Shown piece after piece: positions 22,754-32,884 of a stretch of 64,000 bases of DNA. Where the stretch lies: NCBI RefSeq assembly GCF_009730915.1, contig NC_052487.1, positions 744,001 to 808,000 of the forward strand, given 5' to 3'. This DNA comes from Dioscorea cayenensis subsp. rotundata (Eukaryota; Streptophyta; Magnoliopsida; Dioscoreales; Dioscoreaceae). The stretch's first letter is position 1. Each line of letters begins with the position of its first letter. The translations under genes and the position numbers were made by a program. The notes under the pieces were generated by a model, which was not told where the DNA came from, did not search any database, and was given only the letters and a program-made list of their open reading frames with translations.

Positions 22754-23542
22754 AGTAGCACTAGCACTGTTGATCACATCCTCATTGCACAAAGACACAG
22801 GACCAAAATGCCAGGCTCGGCGCCCCATTACAGTGCGGTAGTGTTGAACGTAGTCCGGCTCCAGCTCATAGAAACTATTCACCACTACACCATAACTTCT
22901 ACTCTCTGTGTCCTTAATCTTAAGCAGGAGATCAAGCATTGGTTTCCCAGCTTTCATGATGTCTAGAACTTGGGTCTTGAGAAGCTCAACCCGGTGAGGG
23001 ATTCCAGGAACCAAGAAAGACTTGGTTTCAGCTGGCAAGGTCTCATGTGGCTTGTAGTTTTGTATGATATCAGAGAGACAAAGAGGAAAGAAGCCGGTGC
23101 CATGAGAAATGATCTGGGGGATTCCCAGCTTGGTTGTGATGTCAATGGTCCAAGGAATGAAGGCATCTGTGATAATTACATTGGGTTGGAGTTCTCTGAG
23201 GATTTGTTCAAAGGGTTGAGTGAGCATGGAGACAGCTTGAATGAAGTTGGGCATGAGGTCATCATGAGAAGAGATGGTGGCGAGGTTTTCACAACCGAGG
23301 GGGAGACCGGCGGCGGTGGAGGGGAAGGGGATGAGAGCTAGTTCTATTTTGGAGTTTGAGTTAATTGTGATAGTTTTGACAAGAGTGGTGACGTTGGCTG
23401 GGGTGGTAAGAATGGTGGCTCTAACTCTGTGGTCATGACATGCAAAGAGCTTGGCCATGTTGAGCATGGGAAGCATGTGACCTGGTGCCATTAATGGGAA
23501 GAAGAGGATGTGTAGCTGATTTTGTGCCATTAAGGTCGCCAT
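22754..23542 (-). pseudogene. UGT gene split by a copia element: N-terminal part (type B)
   Basis: Begins at the ATG at 23542 (MATLMAQNQLHILFF) and stays open for 263 codons to the insertion point. It has the catalytic His (LMAPGHM) and Asp (IITDAFIPW). It is very close to the N-terminal halves at 11100-12569 and 39579-41042, so type B. The donor half lies 5 kb away at 17038-17711. Transcription from its promoter would now run into the retroelement; a truncated acceptor-half protein would have no UDP-sugar site. Confidence 0.88.
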
Positions 23543-24847
23543 GAATGGATGACAAGCTTACACACAGAGAGACAAAGAGAGAGAGAGAGAGATGAACGGA
23601 AAAGAAACAATTAATTGGATGATGGCCAGTGGCAGAATTTTTCCACAAGATAAAGAAAAAGATAGAGACGTGTTTTCCACGAGATAAAGAAAAAGATAGA
23701 GAGACGTGTGTACCAGATGATGGTGCGCTGTAATAATGGACTAATGCGAAACACTAGCATGTGGCCAAAATTTAGAATATAATGACAATAAACACTAAGG
23801 TAGTGTTTGTTTGGAGGGCTTTTGAGTTACATGTAACTTGAGCTATCTTGGGTTTCTCAAATCCAGGTGTTTGGCTCACGCGATTTTCAAAAACCAACGT
23901 AACTCATATTACGATCTAATGAGGGATTTTGGTTTTTACTGCCAAATCGGGCAGAAACCAAAATCCCTCATCTTTAAATTTCTTCAAACGATAACTCGTG
24001 ACCTATATGTGACCAATTAAAGAAAAAAACAAATATGATTAAATATTTATGGATATTTTTTTGTGGAGTGAAAAAAATTATAAAATTTAATAATAAATTT
24101 AATAATTACTTTGATAATTAATTTAATAATAAAATTAAGAGTTAAAATGATCAATGCGATAATTAAAATCATTAATAACATGCTAAAAATATATGAAAAG
24201 TTCAAAATATTTTTTTATTGGGTTAAAACTTAAATTTAAAAAATATTAAATATAATAAAATAAATAAATAAATATACTAATAAATTTAATAACTAATTTA
24301 ATAATAAAATTAATAGTTAAATTAATTAATACAGTACTTAAAATCATTAAAATATTTATAATGTAAAAAAATTTCTAATTTCAAATTTATAAATATCTTT
24401 TATCAAATACAAAATCCTATAATACATCATGTACAGTATATCTAACCAAACACTAGATTTGACTGCACTGTATTATAAAATCCATGGATTTTCAATTACA
24501 TTGTAACTAGAAATCCACTGTATTTACAGTTACACTGAACCAAACGCCCCCTAATATAATTAGTAGGTGTAAAGATGTATCGGTTATTTAATGATCTTTT
24601 AAATACATCATAAGTGATTTAAATGATTTCGAACATATTAAGATTCAATAAACAGTACTTTAATTCAGAACAATGTCTAAACAATATTGTTACAATATTC
24701 GATCATATACTTATGTATTATGTACTGCACCGACGATCCTCTAAAAATAAAAGAACTATGAATATAGATATAATTTAAATTAAAAAAAAATGGTTGTTGA
24801 TGCAAGCAGATATATACAAGTCAAGAAATCATAAATATAAAATTTTA

Positions 24848-24879
<32 letters not shown>

Positions 24880-25142
24880 TAAAAATACTGGCAAACCACC
24901 GCATTATATTACAATCAAGTAGCTAGCTAGACGAGAGTGGTGTTGCTTTTATTTGGGAGCATCTTATTTCTAACCAATAATAATAAAATAATTTTAAAGT
25001 TTTAATAAGATTTTTTATAAACATTACATATCTTTTAATCACATTGAACAAGGGAAAACTAGAATCAATAATAATTCCTAATTTTTTGATAATGTAGTTG
25101 GTAACAAATAGGAGGAACGTATTCTTCTAATTTAGTTTTGAT
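23543..25142. other. Upstream region of the split UGT; inverted match to 38690-39578
   Basis: Apart from the MITE at 23799-24551, several blocks match the reverse complement of the sequence upstream of the UGT at 39579: about 23705-23755 with 39395-39430, 24640-24810 with about 39030-39180, and 24945-25135 with about 38680-38890. A (TTA)n microsatellite lies at about 24847-24879. No gene. Confidence 0.65.
23799..24551. mobile_element. PIF/Harbinger-like (Tourist-type) MITE
   Basis: A 753-bp, AT-rich, non-coding element flanked by TAA (23796-23798 and 24552-24554). Its ends 'ggtagtgtttgtttgg' and, inverted, 'gggggcgtttggtt' are similar, as in Tourist-type elements, which duplicate a 3-bp TWA target. 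The homologous flank near 39380 lacks it. Confidence 0.65.
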
Positions 25143-25291
25143 TCAATTTTAAATATATTTTTTTTTGAATAAAGTGGATAAACCACTGATTTATTAGGAA
25201 AACAAAGCACCAAACAACAAACAGACAACAAAAAAAAACAGTCAGAAAAACAGAACGAAAACAAAGATAAAAAGGACGCTACACCAGCGGT

Positions 25292-26159
25292 TAGGGCTGT
25301 AAACGAGTCGAGCCGAGCCGAGCTTTGCCTTGTTCAAGCTTGGCTCGTTATTATTTAATCGAGCTTGAACTCGAGCTGAACTTTCTTCGAGCTTCATTTT
25401 TTATGTTCAAGCTTGGCTCGTTACTATTTTAACCGAGCTCGAGCTCTAATCGAGCTTCTTTCGAGCTTCATGCTCGAGCTCAACTTGTTAAGAAAATTCG
25501 AAGCTTAGACTTAGCTAGCTAACTTGATTAAGGCTTGACTATTTTTTTTATATTTTATTTTTTTATTTAGTAAACTTATTTAATGAATCATTATCAAGTG
25601 TGACTCAACTCAATTTGAGTTTGATTATATTAATGATTGTTACAAATAAAATTGTAAATGATACTATAAACGAGCTTTTAATTATACAATAAACGAGTTC
25701 TTCACAAGATTTAATGAGCAGAGTTTGGTGGTGTTCAAGCTTGGCTCGTTTATCTTATGAGCTCATTTAACTTAATGAACTAGTTGACGTGAGCTTTTAA
25801 TGAGCTTAGCCTTCAAATATATAGTACTTTATAGCCCTATATGTGTAACTCAAATTGACAACAATGACATAGTCACATACATACCTTAATATACATATAC
25901 ATACATACATATATATATATATATAAACGAGCTCACAATCGAGCTTATAAACGAGCTTGTTCATGAGCTTGGTCACGAGCTGTGTTCGTGAGCCAAAACG
26001 AGCCGAGCTTTTGGCTGCTCAAGCTTGGCTCGTTTATTAATCGAGCTTGAAAATGATGTTCAAGCTTGGCTCGTTTACAATATGAGTTAAACACGAACGA
26101 GCCTTTATCGAGCCGAACACCGAGCTACTGACGAACGGCTCGGCTCAAATACACCCCTA
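25292..26159. mobile_element. hAT-type non-autonomous element (868 bp) inside the LINE
   Basis: Ends are TAGGGCTGTAAACGAG at the left and, inverted, TAGGGGTGTA at the right, with an exact 8-bp target duplication CCAGCGGT at 25284-25291 and 26160-26167. TAGGG-type termini with 8-bp duplications are diagnostic of hAT elements. Sub-terminal DNA is full of GAGCC/GAGCTCG motifs, which probably bind a transposase. No transposase is encoded. Confidence 0.88.
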
Positions 26160-26436
26160 CCAGCGGTGTGACAGTCCACAACAAACGACAAAAGAAAAAA
26201 AATACGGAAGCATCAAACACCAACTGAAACCCCCAGCCTAAAACTGAGAAGACGAAGTATACCAAGAGGCAACAAAGGTCAACTCAGTCAGACTAAGAAG
26301 GTTCACTCCTGAAGATGGGCTAGATCGAGTTGCTGGCGAGGTCCGCTGATCTGGCGCTCAGGAAGTCGAGAGAACGCTTGACGGATTGTATGAAATCACT
26401 GGAAACATGCAGAGTAGGATCCCTAGCTGCAAAACA

Positions 26437-26673
26437 CTAATCAATAAGCATATGAGAAATTTTAAACAAGATTACAGTAGTGGAAAGAAAGGCAAGATTG
26501 AATATTCTGTTATTCCTTTCCAACCAAATATTCCAGAAATCTTCATCAACAAGGAACTTATAGAAGGAGCGAACCGAGAAGGAACAATTTCTTTCTAAGG
26601 TCCAAATGTACAAATCCTCCTGGGAAGAGGAGCACTCTGGAATAGACTGAATAATGGGAAAGAGATCTTCCAT
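26437..26673 (-). pseudogene. LINE ORF2, C-terminal zinc-finger region remnant
   Basis: Contains a NCSFSVRSFYKFL block and IWLERNNRIF, which are typical of the zf-RVT region and the extreme C-terminus of plant L1 ORF2 proteins. Between this and 26812 the sequence is degraded. Confidence 0.7.
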
Positions 26674-26902
26674 AGTAGTTTCGTGGAAAAAGGAAGCGAG
26701 AATGGAAGAATTCTGGTAAAAATGTTTGGTGGTGGTCCGAGGGGTGTCGACTAATTGTTAAAAAAAGATCGAGCCAAAATATCTTTAGGAGCTCGGCCGC
26801 CTAGCCGCTTATCAAACCGTAAGAAGGTAGAGGCCCCATCGAGTATTTTTGAAGTCATGTGCTCGAAAGGTGAAGTAATGGGGTGATGCCACCCAAAAAG
26901 GA

Positions 26903-27763
26903 TTAGTTCCTTGGCGGGGAATGAAAGAGTGGCCCAGGAGGACCTCCACTAAGGTAATTGAAGTGAATGATTTTAGACCAGCAACCTTGTTGCCCAGCGA
27001 AAATTTTCCACCACCATTTGGCGAGAAGGGCATTATTAAAGAAGCGAAGATTAAGAATACCCCAACCACCCATGCTGCGAGGGCGACAGATTCTGTCCCA
27101 AGCAACCAGACGAAGACCTTTGGAATCAAGGTCCGGACCTTTCCAGAGAAAATCTCTACGGATTTTATCTATTTCCTTAATTACCCAAGCTGGTAATTTG
27201 AAAGCAGACATCCAGTAAGTAGGTATAGAGGAAAGGACCGAATTAAGAAGGGTGAGACGACCCCCGAGAGAGAGATAAGTGGCTTTCCAAGAAGAAAGTT
27301 TGACTCTAACCAACGAAGTTAATTTGGACCAATCTTCACGCTTGGGGCGTCGACCAGAGATAGGGATGCCAAGGTAAGTGAGTGGAAGGCTATCCCTTGA
27401 ACAGTTGAGGATAGCAGCAGAAACTACACTAGGTTGGTATGCATAGTTGGTAGAGTAAAGACAACTCTTATTATAATTGATAGTAAGACCAGAGGCCCCT
27501 TCAAAGAGGTACAGGATAAGCTTGGTTACGAGAAGATCATCTTGACCTCCAGAAGAGAAGATGATGAGGTCATCAGCATATTGAAGATGGCAAATACTAT
27601 CAGAAGGACCAATGGGAATGCCAATAAGGATGCGATTACGGAGAGCATGAGAGAACATCGCACTGAGGGTATCTGCAGCAAGTGCAAACAAGAGGGGGGA
27701 GAGGGGGTCTCCTTGACGTAAACCACGTTTGCAACGGATGAATCCATGAGGTTCCCCATTCAC
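26903..27763 (-). pseudogene. LINE ORF2, rest of reverse transcriptase
   Basis: Continues the frame after the TGA at 27772-27770. It contains RQGDPLSPLLFALA and the catalytic motif LQYADDLIIF, then the conserved TYLGIPI and thumb region (GRLTLLNSVLSSIPTYWMSAFKLP). The frame is lost around 26905-26940; the protein appears to continue in another frame at 26812-27129 (GTNPFWVASPHYF), so there is a frameshift there. Confidence 0.85.
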
Positions 27764-27769
27764 TAGTAC

Positions 27770-29635
27770 TCAGGCCTTGGAAGAGTGAAGGATGTTAGAG
27801 ATCCAAGAAATCCAACGTAGACTAAAGCCACGATCAGCAAGAATATCGAAAAGAAAACCCCAATCGAGTGAATCGAAGGCTTTTGCAAAGTCAGCTTTAA
27901 AAGCGTAGCCAAGTACTTTTTTCTTCTGAAGATGGAAAATTAGTTCATGGGCAGCAATAATATTATCTGCAATACATCTGCCTTTAATGAACGCCGATTG
28001 TGACTCATCGACAAGGGAACCAATCACATTTTGCAACCTATTAGCGAGGACTTTAGATAAAATTTTGCATGAAGAGTTGATCAGGCTAATAGGTCGGAAA
28101 TCAGAAATCTTATCAAGGGAATTGGTTTTGGCAATCAAAGCGATGTGAATCCAATTTAAGCGTTCAAGGTTGGCCTTCCCTTCAAAAAAGTCATTGCAAA
28201 GGGTAGCTAGGGAATCTTTCACAAGGTCCCAGTGCTTTTGGAAGAAAAAAATTGGAAAACCATCAGGACCTGGAGCCTTGTCGGCGTTCAAGTCGAACAC
28301 TGCCAGTTTGAGTTCCTCCAAGGAAAATGGCAAGTCCAGGTGAGAGAGGTCAACATTATCACGACAGCTGAATAAATGTTGCCAGTCCAACATGAAGCGA
28401 GAGGGTCTAGCAGTACCAATTAGAAGGCCCAAATGGTCAGAAAAAAGTTTACCCAAATTTTGGTTGCCATCGATCCAGGAACCATCGACACAAATTTTAG
28501 GGATAAAGTTTTTGTTGCGCCGGCCATTGGCAACTGAGTGAAAGTATTTGGTATTAGAGTCACCTTCTTTAAGCCAAGTGATTCTAGATCGTTGTCTCCA
28601 ATAAGTTTCTTCATCTCTAAGAATGATAGAGAGGTCCTGGCGTAACTGAGTGACTCTAAGGAGTTCGGGGTCCGTCCAACCCCTGCTCTCGCTGATGGAA
28701 TCTAAGGAGTTAAGTTCAAGAAGAAGGGCGTTTTTCTGCACTGAGATGGAACCAAAGTTCTCATATGCCCAAACCTTGAGGCGAGATTTGAGGTGAATTA
28801 GTTTTTTAGAAAGAATAAAAGCACCGCATCCCACCTGATTAGATTCAGACCACCAATCTTGAACAAGTGTGAAAAGATTATCATTGGTGTACCAAGATTT
28901 TTCTGAGCGAAATATACGAGATCTCCGAGAGTGGGAACCAAACTCTAGGCAAATGGGAGCATGATCAGAACCAAATCTAGGTAAAGCAGATTGAATAGAA
29001 TTTGGAAAAACAGAAAACCAGTCATGGGAGAGGAGGAAACGGTCAAGACGCGTCCAAGTTGGATCGATTTGTCCATTCGTCCAGGTAAAGCGTCTCCCAT
29101 GAAGAGGAGGATCTGCCAAACTGAGTTCGTTAAGAAAGTTTTGCGCCGAGGCAAGATCCCTGGGGTTAGGGAAACCTCTATTCTTGTCATTGAGGGAAAA
29201 CACAGTATTAAAGTCGCCACATAAAACCCAGGTGAAAGAACACAGGTTACGGACAAAACGGAGTTCCTCCCAAAATTCATGACGAATGGGTCTGGAATTA
29301 GGTCCATAAACAGTTGTACAAACCCAAGAAAGATTATGGAGGTTGCTGGTAAACATTAAGGTAAGGGAAAAGGTCCCCGAGTGTAAGAGAGTTCCAGAGA
29401 CTTTGGAGCTGTCCCAAGACATGATGATGCCCCCAGCAGAACCAGTAGCAGGAATAAATTCGAAGGAATCAAGGGATCTCCCACCAATATTAATCCAAAG
29501 GGACCGGTGAAGGTCAGGTAATTTGGATTCTTGTAAGCAAACAATGTCGGCATTAATAGAAGACAGGAAATTTTTAACTAGGTGGCGTTTAGAGGGCCTA
29601 CCTAAACCCCTAACGTTCCATGATAAGATTTTCAT
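27770..29635 (-). pseudogene. LINE ORF2, endonuclease and first part of reverse transcriptase
   Basis: Starts MKILSWNVRGLGRP, the standard opening of plant L1 apurinic-type endonucleases. Endonuclease motifs follow: LQESK, CGDFNTVF, TRLDRFL and GSDHAPICLEF. The reverse transcriptase begins around residue 460 with DKAPGPDGFP, then FRPISLINSSCKILSKVLANRL and SAFIKGRCIADNI-type motifs. The frame stops at codon 622 (TGA at 27772-27770) and continues in the same frame at 27763. The nonsense codon separates the endonuclease and palm start from the catalytic YADD, so this copy is inactive. Confidence 0.9.
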
Positions 29636-30636
29636 AAAGCGGGATTATGTGTCTTGGTGGTAGTCCTCACAGGGTCTACCTCAGGGGTAAATCTCTTTAA
29701 TTCTAAATTCTTCATAATATCAAAGCATTTGGATTTATGTTGTGGAGACCCAAGGAATTTAACCCCGCATGCAACACTATAATTATGAAGTTGTGCATCA
29801 GACCAAGAATTAATAGAAGAATGCAACAGAGGAAGAGTACCTTCTCTGGGGTCTTCGGGAATCTTTTTCTTGGTAGATCTGGGCGGGTGAGGTATAAATC
29901 CCGCCTCTTCGTTCCATCTGGTGGAAGGTTTTTTGGTTCTGTCACTTCGACGAACATTGGAATTGCCCTGGGCATCAGAAGAAGAGTAATGGTCAGAAGA
30001 TGAAGATCCCTGGGAACATAGAGGATTATTGGAAACAATTAGATCCACTGAACTAACCTCAGATTGCTGGGGAGCCAATGTGATGATGTCCGGGTTAGCG
30101 GGGTCAACGCAGTCCTCTGGAGGAACATCATCAACATCTGCGAAATCTTCATCCAAGAAGTCATTATCATCATCCTCTCCCCAGTCTACTAATTCCTCAT
30201 CTAGAGGATCAACGTCAGTAGAAACAATGGGAGGTTGAACATGAATTGAGAACTTATCGGAGTTGACCTTGGGTATTAAGGTCCAACCTCCATGTAAAAC
30301 CACCCATGTGTAACCTTCTGGGATAGGAATAGAAGGTGGGAGGAATTTTAAGTGATCAGGCAAAGACCCTGATTTAGCTGAGGTGATGATTTGAGAGGAG
30401 TACGTTGGCGAGAAAACCGGTGTGATTTTGTTCTCTTCATGGGGAATAGTGTGAATGCCCACAGAGACCTCATCATGGTGAAAAGTATCATCGTCATTGG
30501 AAATGGGATGGGTAATAGATTCAGTGTTAAAAACGTGAGCATTAACATTAATCACATCATTGGAAATGGATTCATTGATTGGTAATGATGAAACAGTGAT
30601 TGGCTCATCGTGAACTAAAATCGGATCGCAAAGCAT
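29632..30636 (-). pseudogene. LINE ORF1, C-terminal part
   Basis: An open frame of 334 residues in the position of ORF1, rich in Asp, Ser and Pro, with an acidic stretch near the middle. The N-terminal RNA-binding region and CCHC zinc knuckle expected in plant L1 ORF1 proteins are not present, consistent with 5' truncation of the element. The stop codon overlaps the ORF2 start as ATGA (29635-29632), which suggests coupled termination and re-initiation for ORF2. Function is inferred from position and composition only. Confidence 0.65.
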
Positions 30637-30687
30637 CGGTTAAGAGAAGAGGATTGCAAGATTGATTATTGTAGAGCTCAATTTTAA

Positions 30688-31519
30688 TGACTTAAATTAA
30701 TTTATGTAAAAATTAAATATTATTTTTTTTTTAATTTGGACATTCTAAAAATATTTTCTAGCTCCACCTCCCGTAACCAATAGAGACATGCTAATATATT
30801 TAACCTAACAAGAATACACAATAGTGGGCCCTTTTAAGAGGCGGTCTATGTAATCTATAACCACTCTATCAAAGATAATGCCTAAAATAATTATATTGTA
30901 TAATGCACATGCTCCAAATAATTACAATAGGTTTCTAATTAACAACAAAATTAAATTAAAGACACGTAACCCCGCCATGCACCCTTATAATATATACAAT
31001 TGATCAAATACTAATACTTTCCACACTAAGAATCATCTCAAAATAGAAAATAAATAAAATAAAATAAAATAAACATGTAAAAGCTATATATGGAGGCATT
31101 ATGCTAGTTACAGGATTTCAAGTGAAGTATGTGACATATTTTTAAGTATGCAAATCTATTAGGGATATAAAGTTGGGATGCTTATTGTTACTATATGCTC
31201 CATATAGATTAAAGAGAACGAAGATTAAATAAAGAATTATGTAAACAACACCATGTTTGAGGATCAACACTCAAAGTTACCACACAACTTGATCAATCGG
31301 ATCAAGTGCTCATCCTATAAATATAATTATTAAAAGGAATGAGAACAAATTTTATTTATAAAATTAATAAAATAATTTTATTTAAATTTCTCACGTAAAA
31401 AAAAATTGAAGTATGATAATTAATTTTAGAAAATTAATGCACTCAAAATATAATGTTGCTACTTTTTGAGGGTGATTGGTTAAACGAAACAACATGAAAA
31501 AATAAAGAGCAATAGGCAT
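30688..31519. other. Spacer homologous (inverted) to about 38250-38680
   Basis: No gene. The stretch 30830-31330 matches the reverse complement of about 38250-38680, continuing the block interrupted by the LINE. Confidence 0.65.
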
Positions 31520-31527
31520 ATTTTAAT

Positions 31528-31832
31528 GGTATGATACCCGAATTGGTCCTTCTATTTTTCTTTCTCTTCTTTTTTGGTCCCTCTACTCAGAAATACGCCC
31601 CACCAATCCCTCTACTCTTAAATGATCTAATTTAGTCTCTCTACCTTTAATCTTTTTCCATTTAGTCCCTCTAATCTTAAAAAATACAGCCAATAATTGG
31701 CCTATTTTAGAGTAGAAGAGACTAAATAGAACTATTTTCAAAAGTAGAAAGACTACTTGGGAGCATTTCTGAGTAGAGAGACCAAAAGAAAAAAGAGAGA
31801 AAAATAGATGAATCAATTTGGGTATTATACCC
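31528..31832. mobile_element. MULE-like foldback MITE (305 bp)
   Basis: Long terminal inverted repeats of about 65-70 bp: the left opens 'ggtatgatacccgaattgg' and the right, inverted, opens 'gggtataatacccaaattg'; both continue through a C/T-rich stretch to 'ctactcagaaat'. The flanks share ATTTTAAT (31520-31527 and 31833-31840), consistent with the 8-9 bp duplication of Mutator-like elements. No coding content. Confidence 0.8.
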
Positions 31833-31864
31833 ATTTTAATAAATCAGTAAAATTATTTTTATAA

Positions 31865-32345
31865 AACAGATAAACTGCTCATCTCAATCAATGTTACCAG
31901 AGAGAAATGATTTCTCAATGTCTCACTTAATACAATTAAAAGTTTTTTATTTTACTATTTTCATAAAAAGAAAGAGTAATTATTCTTGTTCAAGGTTGTA
32001 ACTAATCATAATTAAAAAAATATCAATTACAAACTAACATTCCAAGTTTCCAACAAAACAAGTAAATATCAAACACTGTTTTGTTTGTTTGTGTGTGGGT
32101 GTGTCCAGCCTAGAAGTACTTGCTTTTCAAAGTCTATTTCTGCCCAACTATAAATATATAGATATATATAATTGATTTTTATAGTGAATTCAATAACCCA
32201 AAAATATTCACTAGTTTGCCCACCTTATTATATATATATAAAAAAAAAATCACCATCCTTGAGGCTATATATATATATATATACATATAATTGGAGTGAG
32301 GGTTATTATAAACCCATCTGGAACCTTCACACAATAAACTAGAAC
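31865..32345 (+). repeat. Upstream block of the type A UGT (original-type copy)
   Basis: Matches 15815-16307 and, more weakly, 45980-46340. Here it still lies upstream of an intact type A UGT, so it probably contains part of the native promoter or upstream region. Confidence 0.8.
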
Positions 32346-32362
32346 TTCTGTTTCTGGATGTT

Positions 32363-32590
32363 TTTTTTTGGTAGAGAAGTGGGGCGAACCCACTAAAGAC
32401 CCAGAGACGTGCACAAGCCTCGGTGGAACAAGTGGGGACAGGGCCATACTCACATAGGCGCTGGAATCACCTATACATAACCACTATTTACAACTCCCAA
32501 AAATGTGCCCTCAGTCGATAATCGAACTCTCACCATTCGGTGAAAATTCTATCGGTGACCCGTATACTAATAGACCCAAAGATCGTTGGT
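32363..32590 (-). mobile_element. tRNA-related SINE in the promoter region of a UGT
   Basis: A ~228-bp insert on the minus strand ending in a poly(A) tail (poly(T) at about 32361-32369 on the plus strand). It is flanked by a near-perfect ~19-bp duplication: 'aacttctgtttctggatg' at 32343 and 'aacttctgttttggatg' at 32591. The paralogous upstream region at about 9095 has a single copy of that target and no insert. On the minus strand 'gagttcgattatc' resembles a pol III B box, so it is probably a tRNA-derived SINE; I could not place the A box with certainty. Confidence 0.8.
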
Positions 32591-32884
32591 AACTTCTGTT
32601 TTGGATGTTAGTAATCATACCTTATGCTTTAGCTCTCTAGTCACCACGCCTGCATTTGACCAGCACTACCTAGTCCGGCTCTTTGATGTGTCCAACCATG
32701 TGTTTTAAAATTCTTAGTCAAGCACCAAACATTGAACACTTCTTCAACATCACGGAATTTTCCACTTTCTCACCTTCTCCATTATTAATGCGCTATTAAT
32801 TAATTAATTTTCAACACATAAATTTTCCTATCAAGCCACACCTCTTCTCCTTCACCTCTCTGTTTCTCCTTCACACTTTCATTC

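Larger units (their letters stand above)
25153..30677 (-). mobile_element. L1-type LINE, 5'-truncated, carrying a hAT MITE
   Basis: About 5.5 kb on the minus strand, ending at its 3' side in a poly(A) tail (poly(T) on the plus strand at about 25158-25166). A 10-bp target duplication TCAATTTTAA flanks it at 25143-25152 and 30678-30687. The truncated ORF1 is at 29632-30636 and ORF2 at about 26437-29635. A hAT MITE sits in its 3' region (25292-26159). The LINE itself entered a block that is homologous, inverted, to the region upstream of the UGT at 39579. ORF2 is damaged (see its entries), so the copy is not autonomous. Confidence 0.88.
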
